Source: Zingiber officinale (taxonomy: Eukaryota > Streptophyta > Magnoliopsida > Zingiberales > Zingiberaceae). Taken from it: a stretch of 64,000 nucleotides of DNA. A program made the position numbers and the translations under genes. The notes beneath the pieces are model-generated. The model was not told the origin of the DNA. It saw only the letters and a list, made by a program, of their open reading frames with translations, and did no database searches. Shown one piece after another: positions 32,646 to 44,810 of the stretch (position 1 is the first letter of the stretch; every line of letters begins with the position of its first letter). Where the stretch lies: assembly GCF_018446385.1 (NCBI RefSeq), contig NC_055987.1:6719705-6783704 (forward strand), given 5' to 3'.

Positions 32646-34122
32646 ACTTGTATGTGTTTTAGTACACATTAGATACAAGTGAGATGTAAGGATGATAAAC
32701 AAAACTCAAGATGTTGATTTAGTGCATTCTTTTGAGTTTTAAATTCATCAAAACACATAGTTATGTGTTTTCCCATCATTGGGAAAGCTAATGTACAAGT
32801 CATGTGCATTAAGCCCATGGAACATGATGGGATATTGGTTTTGAGAATGTTTTTAAAATGATTTTGGAAAACCTTGGTGAAAGCTATCTTTTGATAGTAA
32901 TCACCATTGAATAGTTAGACACAAACTTGAAGAAAACACTAAAGTTTTTGCAAGTTCTCAAGTTTGTGTCAATCTTTGAAAATATGATGTATTTTCATAG
33001 AAAACTATTTTTCCATGATAAATTATGCCCTAAATAATGTCTACACAAATTTTTACGATTTTTGGAATTTTGTAGAATTTTCTAGGGGTTTCTGAAATTG
33101 GCTGAAATTGAATTTCAGCAATTTCAGGCCTTCAATCGATTAGTGGATCGATTGGAGTGCCTCAATCGATCAGCCGATTGATTGAGAAGGCATTTCTCGC
33201 GAGCAGAAGCTCGCTGGATCGATCATCCGATCGATCCAAGAAGACTGAATCGATCAGTGGTTCGATTCAGCAGGGTTCAATCGATTGGAACCCAACTCCA
33301 ATCGATCGAAGATGTTGATTTTGGCTGGGAAAGCTTATTTTCAGCATATTGAACCTATTTTAGTCTAGGTAATCATTCCTAACCCCTCAAAATACATGTG
33401 TATACATAAAAAAGGTGTTTTCATATTGAAAACAAGGATGTATTGGTTAAGAAAGACTAAATTGAAGTTTAGGTAGAGGTTGGTTTCAATATTGAATTTT
33501 TGAACCTCAAAGCTTCTAAATTTGGATTTCCTAAAGGTTTAGGAATTCCAAGTCATTGTTGGTGCAATGATAGAAGTTACCACCATGTCTTTAGGGGGAG
33601 GGACTCGTTAAAGACATGAACACTATTTTTTCATGAACCTTGAAAGGTGGTTAACCTTCTTTTCAGAAAATGCTCAAGGTTGAGCGTTTGAACTTTAATG
33701 GAGAGTGGATATCCTCATTGTTCAAGTGGTTTAAGTTAGAAATGCTCTAGAATGGGCATTTGACTACATTAATGGGAGAATGTAGAGTTAAGGATAATGA
33801 AGGATATGAGACTTTCATTGTCGTGATGATCACAACAAGTGAAGTTGTGAACAACGATGAACAACTCTTCAGGGGGAGAGTCTCAAAGGGGAGAGTTTTC
33901 AACAAGTGAATTTGTTTATGTGTGCCCAAGGATGGGGCATGTTGTTGATGTGTGCCAATAGGGGGAGAATGAAGGGTTTAAGTTAGGACTTCATTACCTA
34001 GAGGGAGTTTGCCCTCTTAGGAGGAGAATGAAGGGTTTAACTTATGCCTTCATTACCTAGTGGCATGAAGGAGGTTTAGGCTATGAGATTAGTCTAACTT
34101 ACATGTGGTATTGTCAAACATC
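32646..34122 (+). other. Non-coding internal region of element D, second part
   Basis: Contains an ATCGAT palindrome cluster at 33127-33310 and ends in the purine tract. Its reverse complement is seen at 24465-25830. Confidence 0.65.
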
Positions 34123-34136
34123 AAAAAGGAGGAGAT
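34123..34136 (+). other. Polypurine tract of element D
   Basis: AAAAAGGAGGAGAT directly before the 3' LTR. It would prime plus-strand DNA synthesis. Confidence 0.85.
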
Positions 34137-35781
34137 TGTTGGTGCAATATCCCTCAGGTCAAGGTTGACCTGGTTGACCAAGCTTGAGTCTTGGTTTGGG
34201 TTTCAATGTTTGACAATACAAGACTTCGATGATATGGACAAGTGCAGGTGCAGTTGTTCATTTGGGGAGATTGTTTGGAGTAATTCCCCTCTGATCAGGA
34301 TCTGATCAGGTTGATTGAAGAAGAGTCAAGTAGGTCAAGGTTGACTGGATACTTGACTGTGAAAGTCCTGGTGAGTGAAGCCAGGCAGAATGAAAACTCT
34401 GGTGAGTGAAGCCAGGTGAAAGTCCTAGTGAGTGAAGCTAGGTGAAAGTCCTGGTGAGTGAAGCCAGGCAGAAGAGAAACCCTGGTGAGTGAAGCCAGGT
34501 GAAAGACCTAGTGAGTGAAGCTAGGCAGTGAGAAAATCCTAGTGAGTGAAGCTAGGTGAAAGTCCTACTGAGTGAAGCTAGGCAGAATGGAAGTCCTGGT
34601 GAGTGAAGCCAGGCATGGGGGAAATCCAGATGGGTCGAGGTTGACCAGACATCTGGTGAAAGTCCAAGTAGGTCAAAGGATTGACTGGATACTTGGCACG
34701 GAGAAATCCAGATGGGTCAAGGTTGACCAAACATCTGGTGAAAGTCCAAGTAGGTCAAGGGAGTGATCGGATACTTGGCATGATGAAGAAAAGTTCAAGT
34801 GGGTCAAAGGGATTGACCGAACACTTGGTGAGGGAGTCCTAGCAGTTCAAGGGTGACCGGATGCGAGGCATGATGAACCAACAGGTCATGGATTGACCGG
34901 ATGTTGGTTTGAGGGCTTTGGGACTTGGTTTTGGGCAAAAATCAGAAGCTGGATCGATCAGCCGATCGATTGGCTGGAGCCCAATCGATCGGCCGATCGA
35001 TTAGGGTGTCCCCGCGAGATGCCTTCGTCCCAATCGATCAGTGGATCGATTGGGAGGAAGTCGCGAGCGCACAGAAGCCTGCTGGATCGATCTAGAGGTC
35101 CTAATCGATCAGTGGATCGATTGGGAAGGTGCGTTTTGTCGCGATAAGCCCTGGATCGATCAGCCGATCGATCCAGGCAAATTCCCAGAGCACAGAGGCG
35201 CTCTGGATCGATCCACTAATCGATCCAAAGCCTCCCCGATCGATTGGGATCAATCCAATCGATCGGGATCCGACCGTTGGCACAGATAAAGGTCGTTGGC
35301 GTGCGTCTTCTTCGGTACAACTTGACAGTACTTACACGATTCATCTCCGATCTTCACCAGCTACTCCACAGCTCTCTCTCAAGTTCAGATCGCCAGTTCT
35401 TGAAGACTCTTGGAGGTTCTTCCAAGTCAAGAGGCGGATCAAAAGCAAGAAGAGAAGTTAGGGTTAGGGTTTATTGTAAGTTTTGTGCTTGTATTTTGTA
35501 TCACTTTCCTTTCTTCTTGTAGTGTGAACTTGTAGGGCTTCTCCACCTTTGGTAGTTACCATAAAGGAGTGTTATTCATAGTGGAGGGTGCGTGAGTATG
35601 TGTGGATCCTTGGATTAGTCACCTCTTGTGAGGTGGACACCAAGTAAAATCCTAGAGTTAGCATTGTGTGTTTGTTTCTTTATACATTTCCGCTGCATAT
35701 CTTTGAAGAAACAAGCAACGCCAACCACGAAGCACGCGACGAGCTATTCACCCGCCCTCTAGCTACTTTTCAGTCCCAACA
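34137..35781 (+). repeat. 3' LTR of element D
   Basis: 1645 bp from TGTTGGTGCAATATCCC to AGTCCCAACA. It is 97 bp shorter than the 5' LTR. One missing 82-bp unit (near 34680-34760) and a short deletion in the palindrome cluster (near 35085) explain most of this. Confidence 0.92.
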
Positions 35782-35786
35782 CCCTT
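35782..35786 (+). repeat. Target site duplication CCCTT, right copy
   Basis: Pairs with 27626-27630. Confidence 0.9.
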
Positions 35787-36849
35787 GCTTGAGCACTAAG
35801 CAAGGATGTGTCCGACCCCTTTCTTGGGTAGGAAGCAAAACCAAAACGGGTGAATGCGAGGCTTTATAGAGGCTACAACAGGGGTCGAGAGGAGGAATTG
35901 GTTTTAGCCTCCTGATGGACTTGAGCTTCCTGTGTTCGACCCGAATACCCAACTCAAGTTCATCAATAATAACTCATACCACTAAAGAGTTATTATTGAA
36001 CTACCGCACCAATCCCATATTACAATATGGGCTCCTACTTATCATGAGTGTGTTAGTCTCCCTGTGTTTAAGATATCGTATATTCGTTAATTAAATGAGT
36101 TACTGACAACTCATTTAATTAACATCTAGCTCCAAGAGTAGTACCACTCAACCTTATTATCATGTCGGACTAAGTCCACCTGCAGGGTTTACATGATAAT
36201 CCTTATGAGCTCCTCAAGGGGACATCATCAACCTAGATTACTAGGACACAATTTCCTTTTATAATCAATAACACACCATATAAATAATATTATTTCCCAA
36301 CTTATCGAGCCTATTGATTTAACTGAATAAATCTCACTCTTTGATAAATTAAATAAATAAATACTAAGTGTATGTATTTGTTATTATATCAGGATTAAGA
36401 GTACACACATCCATAATAACAGAGATTTTGTTATTTTATGCAGTCGGTATAAAAAGAAACAACCTCAAATGTTCTTGCTCAATACACACATAGTGTACTA
36501 GTGTAATTTTATAGTCAAGATAAACTAATACCAAATTACACTACAACCATTCCAATGGTTTGTCCCAATCTATCTTGGTTGTGAGCTACTATTTATAATT
36601 TATAAGGAACTGATAACATGATCTTCTGTGTGACACCACACACTATGTTATCTACAATATAAATTAAATGGACAATTGCATTTTACTAAATGCAGACATT
36701 TAACCAATGTGATTCTCATTTCAAAATAAATGTCCATACAAAAAGCTAAGCTTTTAGTATACATCCTAACAAAAGGGATCGCAATCAATTGCGGCTGGAT
36801 CGCAGTCACGATTTGACCATAATTGCATGTGGTCCATTCCTTGGCCAAC

Positions 36850-38530
36850 TTTTTTGTGGACCAGAGGATTTGCCCTCATAAAAAGCCCTTTGATGCTAGG
36901 AATTAAACACAAATTGAATAATAACTTTTGTATTCAATTCCTAGTAATTTATGAGCAATTTCTTCAGGCAAGGCGGTCTTTTTAGCTAAGTCGAGTAAGA
37001 CATTGTCTTTCATAGTGATTTCTACCCCGGAACTTGGACTCACTGGTGCTCAACAGGATCTCTAATTTTCTTTTGTCTGCCTGTTGAGAATCTACTAGTT
37101 GTTAGGACTCCTTCAGGATGATTCCCATGTTCGATAGCAATTCGGCTTGGTCATCTACTTCCTTTTGCAATTAGGCCACCACTTCACTCGGGTTGGAAGC
37201 AGAAAGTTCCAATTCCCCCATGCGTTCTTTCAAGATCTTATTATCTCTTGCTAAGTCCACCACTAAGTGGCTTAGAGTTAGTTCGGTAGCATAGAACTAA
37301 ACAAGAATAGCGGGAAGAAGGTTATTAGAGAAGGTTTACCCACCTAAGGAAACATTACAAGCTTGTTGCAGTAGCGCTCTGAGCATATTCATCCCCTCGC
37401 TCAAAAGCTGTGAACTCCCTTGGGCGTCTCCTCGCATTCGTCCTTAAAGAAGGTGACACTGTTGGATCCCATGGTGGTTTTGATGTGATCAACCAAGTTA
37501 GGTTGAGTCCTATTTGATTTTGATCCCTGTGTCTAAGTGTGCAGGAGCTTAGGAGCGCAGGAAGTCGAGTGGAAAACGCAGCTAGCGAGAATGACGACAC
37601 GTGAAGGGAGCCGGCAGGCTCGGTGCGTCCGAAGGACAAAAGAGTTGTGGAAGAGTACACCGGTGGATGAGAAGAACGTGCGCGACATTCGAGGGATGAG
37701 AAGCCGGGGTGGAAGTTTGCTCGAGGAGAAGACCGGAAATTGGGTTCGGGTGAATCCTATTTCGGTTGGTCGCAATCGCCCAAGCAATCGGGACTTCGGA
37801 AACTGAAAAGGAGAAAAAAAAAAAAAGCTAGAGTTATTTATACCTTGCAACATTGAGGGCACCCTCATGGCATTGAGGGCACCCTCCATATTGAGGGCGC
37901 CCTTCATGGTGTTGAGGGCGCCCTCCATGGCGTTGAGGGCACCCTCAACCCAGTCTTTGTGACCGTTGGCATGCGGATAAAGGTTTATCCGCTTATCCCC
38001 TTGGAGGCGCCCTCAACCCCTTTGGAGGCGCCCTCAAGACTCGAGATAGGATTTCCAAGAGCTATATAAAGGCCCCTAGAGCTAGGAAATAATCATTCAA
38101 CTCAGTATTCAATTCCTAGCAACTCTTAGAGCTTTCTTAGTGTGTAAAAGGCTTCTCCGCCTACAGTGAATGAGACATTTCTAGTGAAGCTTTTCAACTG
38201 CATTGGATTAACAACCACCTAGGTTATAACCAAGTTAAATTTCTTGTCTCTTCTTTTCTGTTATTTTATTTTATTATTGTTGCTGTTTTAGAGTTGAAAG
38301 AACGAGGAGAGTATTTTCTTTTTGCAGACAATTCACCCCTCCCCTCTTGCCAGCCCGCTGCGCCAACAGAGACATCCCGCAGGAGGGCAATGAGAGTGAT
38401 CTTGGGAAGTTGGAAGGCAAATACGATAGGTTGTGGGTATCTCGTATTGTAAACGTAGAACTTGTTGATCGACGTTATCAAAATCAGAACAGGTGAAAGT
38501 GTACCAAGGAGCAAAGGATTCTTGGGTCAT
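36850..38530 (-). pseudogene. Antisense gag-like ORF (putative gypsy-type transposase_28), broken
   Basis: The minus-strand gene starts at ATG 38530 with SFAPWYTFTCSDFDNVD, then EIPTTYRICLP and CPPAG. This is the N-terminal signature of the plant 'putative gypsy type transposon' family (PF04195). At 38369 it is cut by a solo LTR. Beyond 37454 the frame resumes with EGMNMLRALLQQACNVSL and a long coiled coil (about 37300-37000) that contains in-frame stops. It lies antisense to, and directly upstream of, a plus-strand purine tract and LTR (39121). That is where antisense ORFs of Tat-lineage Gypsy elements are found. Its function in the family is unknown. Confidence 0.65.
37460..38368 (+). mobile_element. 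Solo LTR (relative of LTR B) inside the antisense ORF
   Basis: The 909-bp LTR runs from TGTTGGATCCC to GCGCCAACA. It is flanked by GACAC (37455-37459) and GAGAC (38369-38373), a target duplication with one mismatch. It shares with LTR B the GTGTCTAAGTGTGCAGGAGC block and the general layout, but its palindromes are GAGGGCGCCCTC-like (37853-38040), ahead of CTATATAAAGG near 38064. It probably arose by recombination between two LTRs. Confidence 0.85.
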
Positions 38531-39120
38531 GGGAAAATACGAGAAAAACTAGAGTTTGTGGAAACACTTACTGGTTCAGATTGAGAGAAGGACAAGCTGG
38601 TCGAAGAAAATCACCAGAGGGAAGATAGAAGAAGACGAAGTGCAAAGTGACCGACATCTGCATACTTAGGGTTTTTGCGGGCCCTAAGATAAGGCCCCAC
38701 TACAGCCGTCTGATTAAAATGGTATGTTCATTGGTGATCGTTGATTTGCAAGGGAGAAGGTATCGTTGATCTGTACAAAAAGGCATGCGTCAGATGTTGC
38801 TTCAGGAATGTGTTAGTGGGGCACATGACACTTATCCATAAATGAACATTTACGATGGATGAGACAGTCGAATCATTACGTTGAAGAGTGTCTTCCCATG
38901 TATTAGTAGTACACCAATGCACATATCGATTAAGCATTCTTTCAAAAAAAAATGTGACTAAGTGTTGAATAAAGGGCAAGCGGGAGCTTGGTTTAAAGAT
39001 CAAGTCAGAGATATATTTGGCCAGTTGGACCAATAAAGGAGATGATCAGACACACACAAGACTTAGGTCCAATCAGTCGGCTACCAAGCCTCCTTCAAAT
39101 AGACTTGAAGGGGAGGATAA
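38531..39120 (+). other. Non-coding 3' internal region of a Tat-like Gypsy element
   Basis: Leader of the antisense ORF on one strand, and 3' internal region on the other. It ends with a purine tract (GACTTGAAGGGGAGG, about 39102-39116) next to the LTR. The tract and upstream words (CCAATCAGT.GG, CCTCCTTC) recur at 57800-57860 and 50370-50427. Confidence 0.6.
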
Positions 39121-40505
39121 TGATAGAATTGTTACAAACAGGATCATAGGTATGACATGACAGTCAAAGTCAAGAAGACGTGATAGTTAAAATCGATGTG
39201 AAGTGGTTGTCAGGGAGCCACTCACAATAAGGCTTTGCTTCTCGCCCATTGCTAAGGCCCTTAGTACAAGGACAGTCGATGAAGAGGCTGGTATGACCAA
39301 AGGAGCCTAGTGCTTCTCGCATGTAGTAAGACACCTAATATATACCTGACCAGTCATCATCCGTCTAAGTTCAAGAGAGTCCCGACCAACCATAAGCTCA
39401 GCAGAGAATAATATTCGAATATAACCCAAGGACCTGGTGTCCCGCTGTGGGTGCCTAGCATATAGTGGGTTGATCTGGTAATCAGATAACATTATCCCGT
39501 CCTCCTGAATACAGGCGGTTGGATAAACGACTGTCTTATCTTCGCTAAGTAAACATATAGGGAAAATCTTAGAAGAAACCTAACTGGATTTTTAGAGCTC
39601 AAATATCACTTTAGGGACAAGCCTCCCAACACAAGGACAATCGGTTGAAATTACTGGTCAGGCTTCTCAGGGGCTTAGTTCTCCATTCTTCGGAAACAAG
39701 TATCCTTATATATGGTTGGTCAGTTTTACGAACCATCCAAACCTAGGGGACTTGGCTTCCCATTACTTCATCGGATCTCCATCATTACACAATCTATATC
39801 CGAGCGGTCTTAAGGGTCGTTCGTCTTATCATACTCAGTATTCTGCTCTTATATATGCATTCGGTCAGCTAAATATCTTGCCAGGATATCTTCGGGACCA
39901 CATTGCCAGAGAATCTCAACAGCTTATCAGAGAATATTCTTTTGTTATTACATGGACATTTAATAGAACATTCCTCGAAGGTGACTTTACACTTCCCATT
40001 TGCCGACACTTTATGACAGTATATTCCTCCAACCACCTTATTAATGACATCAGTTACAGAAAGAATGCACATGGGTAACGGAAGATTCCTTGAACAGTGA
40101 CTATACGCCTCCTAGAATATATATTCCCTTACTCGACAACCTTTGACATCCGACATTCTCTGTCACCTTATAATTACGGAGGTTATGAGACATGGTATAT
40201 AAAGAGGACTCCTCTTCGATGGGGAGGTACGTTTTAAGACACTTTTTGAGACACTTACGCTTGGACATGCTCTGCTACATAATTACTATCTATTTTCCCG
40301 CTCGAACATCATACTAACTTAAGAGTCGGAGGATTTTTTCCAGGGACTCCTTCCCTGTTTTTTGGACACTGACATTTGCCTGCTCTCTCGAGTGTGCACA
40401 GGAAGAATGTTTATTCCTGTTAGCAGCCCTTTCTCCCATCTAAAGTCTTCATTCAATCAACCTTGTAACCACCTGCCCCGCGTGCCATCACTCCACTTTC
40501 AGACA
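39121..40505 (+). repeat. 3' LTR of a Tat-like Gypsy element
   Basis: Begins TGATAGAATTGTTAC after the purine tract. Toward the end it has AACTTAAGAGTCGGAGG and CAGGGACTCCTTCCCTG, words typical of this LTR class and repeated at 58559-58600. The right end is placed near 40502-40510, where MULE coding sequence resumes on the minus strand. Open frames inside (such as 39716-40078) are not conserved. Confidence 0.65.
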
Positions 40506-41994
40506 TAATTACTTACCATAAAGAAAAGTTCCATCAATTTGGATCACTGCTTTGTGAACTCAATTCTATCAATAGCTAGTTTGAATGACCAAAACAATCA
40601 ACGTAAAATTTTTTAGTTGAATTCAACTACATGATGCTTGACATGAGTGTGATCATTGAATGCCCACCATACAACACTTCCAGGATATGTCTATTGCAGA
40701 GCTACAAAGAAATATGATAGATGTTGGTACAACTCATCCCAATCACCCCAAATTCTGACGGTAGCCTTATGTTTAGCCTCCCATGCCTTCCTATAGGAGG
40801 GTTTGAAATGTAACTAGTTGTGAATTTCAACGATAACACTTCCAATTGACTTGGACGGATCATTCTTCACCCCTTCGAATATGCAGTTGCATATAAAGTT
40901 TGAGTCAAATTGTCTGTGATCAAGCGACATTGCCCTCGCAACACGTGTGTAGACCTTTATATCACGTTATGCCCCATCCTCCACCAAGTTTCCTTAGCCT
41001 TGTTGCATGTAACTGCCAACTACACCTATATTTAGCGTTTTGACATACGATTGACCCAACAAGCGAATTTGACTCAACAACTTCATATTCTCAACTAAAA
41101 TTAAGGAATACTATTTAACTGCATTAATTACATCTTTCTTCTCTTGAAACTCCAACGTTGTGTCAAATTCTATACCAACTACCATTTCAACTGTGTTGCC
41201 CATTGATTCGATTCAATTCGTTCAAATAGGGTAGCTGGCTCCTACAGGAAATTGAAATGCTTCAGGCACTTCGATCATTGTCTCATCCTCACCATTGTAA
41301 TGACCGAGTAACCCATCACTATCTTTCTCTTTAGGCAGTGGGACATTTGAATGGGTTAAGACACGAGAAAATTCCATAACTTTATGTGATGGACTAGCTT
41401 CACCATAAATACTTGCATTGAGACTTGGTTCGAATGGAGCTTCAGACAATGCATGATTCGGAACATACCCACTTTGTCGGTCACATTGAAGAGTTGAGTC
41501 ACCGAATGATTGAGAACTTAGAGCACATACACTGTGACAACCACTGATATGGTATGACTGATCAACCATATCATAGCTTGGTCCATAAATACTTCGTCGA
41601 CCAAGCAGTATAAAAGGACTATCAATTGACTCTGAAGTAGGAGCATATACCACTTTGCATAACAGGTTCATGCAAAAGACTCGAACTACGACAAAAATTT
41701 TGTCTGCCACCCAACTCTACCTCCTAAGTACATACACTTCGCCTATCCTTTAACTCGATATTTTCTAGTTTTCACATATAGCTGAGGATAACTTGTATTT
41801 TCAACAATAGCAATACTATCAACAAGGGCACGTATATCATCATCATCTTTGACCTCTATATAATAATAACGGATGACTCCATTTGACATACAAGGCAATC
41901 TATATATTATATCAGATATAACATCATCTGATCGGAGTCCCAATTTCAAGCTTATGGACTCAGTAAGGTCACTATACTCAAAGTCCTCTTGCAA
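40506..41994 (-). pseudogene. MULE transposase N-terminal part, interrupted in the catalytic core
   Basis: On the minus strand 41994-41743 encodes a PB1-like start (RLPCMSNGVIRYYYIEVKDDDDIRAL, here shortened by a gap) typical of Mutator transposases in plants. 41710-41222 is a low-conservation linker. About 41190-41090 reads VGIEFDTTLEFQ..DVINAVK, the DNA-binding region, with a stop at the next codon. About 40545-40515 reads AVIQIDGTFLYGK, the beginning of the MULE catalytic core, including its first Asp. Then the sequence is cut by the Gypsy LTR. Stops and frame changes make it non-functional. Confidence 0.75.
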
Positions 41995-43509
41995 AAATAC
42001 TACTCGATGTGACCCTCCTTCATAGTCTACATCATGCTCATCCTCAACGATTCTTACTCCGTAACTAAGTAACTAACAAAGACGTTTAATCTGTAAGTTA
42101 TTCTACAATAAATAAGGAAGGGTACACCAAATTTTGAATATACCATAATTCCTAAACATAAAGAAATTATCAACAAACAGAATACCATAACATATTTTTT
42201 TTTAACTAAATAAATTATTTTTTATTTTCTTATCCTTTAAATTAATATTTAAAATTCAAATTAGTTGTCTTAATACATGAAAAGTGTGTAACTAGATAAA
42301 GATTATTTTAGACACATCAAAATTTTATTTAATAATAAATTAAATGTACTAACTACATTGTGCTTAATAAAACTTTAAAAAAAAAAGCAAAAAGCTATAG
42401 AACTAGATTACTAACCAATTATAATAAAAATATAATATAAAAATTAGATAGGATGCAAAGACTATATATTTTCACATACCTCAAATACAAATAGAATATT
42501 TAATACTGCTAAATTAAAATACAAAAACTACTAAATTAATATTAAAATAAAATCTCATAATATTAAATACTACTAAATTAATATTAAACTAAAATTTCTT
42601 TAATTAATATTAAATACTGCTAAATTAATTTCACTTACTACCTGCACAATAATAAAATTAAAAATTTTCACTTATTAAAAAATTTCAGATACCGGCTATG
42701 AATTATTCTCACCCAATCCCCTATTTTTTAATAAGCTAAGTTAACTATTCATGCCTATTTTAAAAAATTTCCCCTTGTTATAAACTCTTCTATCTTATAG
42801 TTACAAAATCAAAGATATCCATTCCAGTTGGAGTTGCAAGAAGTATTGTCATTCGGAAGCAGTGTTAAAAATTCTTTAATATAATACATTAAAGAAGCTC
42901 TAGAAAAAGACTTCTATATCAAATACATGAATACTTAAAATATTAATTCATTAACAAATGCATTGGATCAAATTTTAATAGAAGACGATGGTGACACAAC
43001 CTAGTGACGGAATAGAGTAGAAAGTAATAACACAAAAAATTTATCAAATGATGGGAATTAAATCTCTCATGGAAAGTTTCAGGTTTAAAATTACAGACTA
43101 AGATTTTTTTAATTAATATTAAATACTATTAAATTAATTTTACTTAATATTTGCACAACAATAAAATTTAAAAAATTATTTACTAATTAATTTTTTTACC
43201 TGTTGTCTCATAATTTTACTCTTCCTCATTTCTCGCAGCCTCATTCTCTTTCTGCTCTCCCTCTTATTCTTTAGCCTTCTTCTTAAAATTTTACTCATTA
43301 CAATACTCTTATATAGCAGCTCACTCTCTACCAATGAGGGAGAGTGTCCCATCCTTGGTCCATGTTTTAGGAACTAGAGGATCCGTGCTCGGATTGTGTA
43401 TAAAAAAAATAGAAGAAATGTGGAGTGCAGGAATCAATTAATGAAATAGGATTCTTGTTGAATGTCAGCAGGATTTCTGCCGCATGTCTCATACCTTTTT
43501 TTTTCAACA
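41995..43509. other. A/T-rich interior of the MULE
   Basis: Upstream region of the transposase remnant. A/T-rich, no other gene recognised. Confidence 0.4.
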
Positions 43510-43800
43510 TTTTAAATTATTTATAAAGTATTTTATAATATATTTGATAAATATATTATAAATAATAATGATTATTTAAATAAATTTTATAAATTAATCT
43601 TATTAATAGGATTTTAATAAAATAATTTAGCTTTGTAATTTTTTTTATAAATTTATTATGAATTTGAATTTTTTATAAGAAAATAAAACTTAAAGGGAAT
43701 TAAAAATTCGGGATCTTAAAAAAAAATAATGGGCCGGGATTTAAATCTCAGCTGTGTAAATAAATTTAACGAGCTGCCAGGATTTAAATTCCGATTATGT
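43510..43800 (-). repeat. Right long terminal inverted repeat of the MULE
   Basis: The reverse complement reads ACATAATCGGAATTTAAATC, then a second GATTTAAATCCCGG, then an A/T-rich block that follows the left repeat (20992-21240) for about 250 bp with many changes. Confidence 0.65.
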
Positions 43801-44810
43801 AAAAAAATAAAAACATTACTTTATTAAATTTAAATATTTATTTTTTATTATATGATACATCAATCTTTCTATAATATTTTGTATCATTTTATCTTTTATA
43901 TTTTTTTATTATTATTATCTATAAAATGACAAACTTAGTGAAAATTCTTTAAGAAGTACTATTTATAAAATGTAAATTTAGAAAATGGATAAACTAACTA
44001 ATGCAAAGATTTTTTATATAAAATATAAAATTTAAAAATGATATATATCAATATATCTAATTATATATTTATAGTATTTGCTATGCTACATACTCATCCA
44101 TACTTAATTCTAGCCGTCTTCAATGTATTTGGAAGCATATTTATCAAATTTTTTCTATTTTTTATGATGTTGAGGTGCCTGGATGTGCCTCAATTCAATC
44201 CTTAATATATATTTTTTATTTTTTATTTTTAGCTCCGAGTTAAGTCTATTAAATTTGGTCTTTAGAATTTAGGAATTGAATTATAGTGTTCAAATTAAAA
44301 AATTTATAATTAAAAAAATTTTAGGTGCTCGGATATATATTTAGGATGTCTAATAATATTTTTATTTATTAGCTCGGGATTAAATTAATTAAATTTTACC
44401 TTAAAATTTAAGGATTATATTATAGTGTTAAGCTAACAGTACAAGTGTTGACGTAGAGATCATCATAATAATTATTCAGGACTAGTCGCTAACCGTAACC
44501 ATCACTCAGAATCAAACCACATATATTTAGATAACAATTTAACCTCATCACAGTCCTGACAGCAGCAGATACCTTGAGAGAAATGAGGAAAGATCGCTGT
44601 AAATTTCATCTCCGCGCCATTAAAGCTTCTTGACAGATTAAAGTTTTCTTTGTCAAACAAAGGCTATTTGTCTTTTTTATATTGATTATTAATATTTTAA
44701 ATTGTTAACGAGATTGATTTGGTCATAGCTTTGTATTGTGTCTCTTCTGCAATCTTCGGACTTCATTTCTCCTTGTTATTAACATCTTATCCCTGCCGGA
44801 CGGGCACAAG
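43801..44810. other. A/T-rich spacer upstream of the Dof remnant
   Basis: No gene seen. It could contain the former promoter of the Dof gene. Confidence 0.4.

Larger units (their letters stand above)
27631..35781 (+). mobile_element. Complete SIRE-like gag-only LTR element (element D)
   Basis: The 8151-bp element has both LTRs, primer site, a gag-like gene, a purine tract and a perfect CCCTT target duplication. No pol genes are present, so it must rely on proteins of a complete relative, like the TR-GAG class of non-autonomous elements. Internal DNA from 31316 to 34122 is non-coding and carries a hAT MITE. The two LTRs look nearly identical apart from an 82-bp repeat-unit difference and a few short gaps, so the insertion is fairly young. 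Confidence 0.9.
26787..36771 (-). repeat. TGTTAGG-type LTR (probably solo), split by an insertion
   Basis: Parts at 26787-27630 and 35787-36771 join across the inserted element to form an LTR of about 1.83 kb. On the minus strand it opens TGTTAGGATGTATACTAAAA, which I recognise as a common monocot retrotransposon LTR start, and ends ATACCAACA. The tandem GCAAGG...CCCTTT units either side of 27631/35781 confirm continuity. Flanking 5-mers (TCTTG and AAAGG) do not match, and no primer site or purine tract lies outside, so its status as solo LTR is uncertain. Confidence 0.6.
20896..43800 (-). mobile_element. Ancient Mutator-like element split by nested insertions
   Basis: Inverted end sequences are at 20896-21240 and 43510-43800. 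Minus-strand remnants lie just inside each end: N-terminal MULE transposase at the right (40506-41994) and a plant-mobile-domain-like piece at the left (21385-22480). The domain order and the inverted ends fit one element running right to left, whose middle was replaced by about 18 kb of retrotransposons. Two separate elements remain possible. No 9-bp target duplication could be identified. Confidence 0.5.

Noticed and set aside
39716-40078. 120-codon frame in the Tat-like LTR
   Set aside because: No family resemblance. The LTR pattern explains the sequence.
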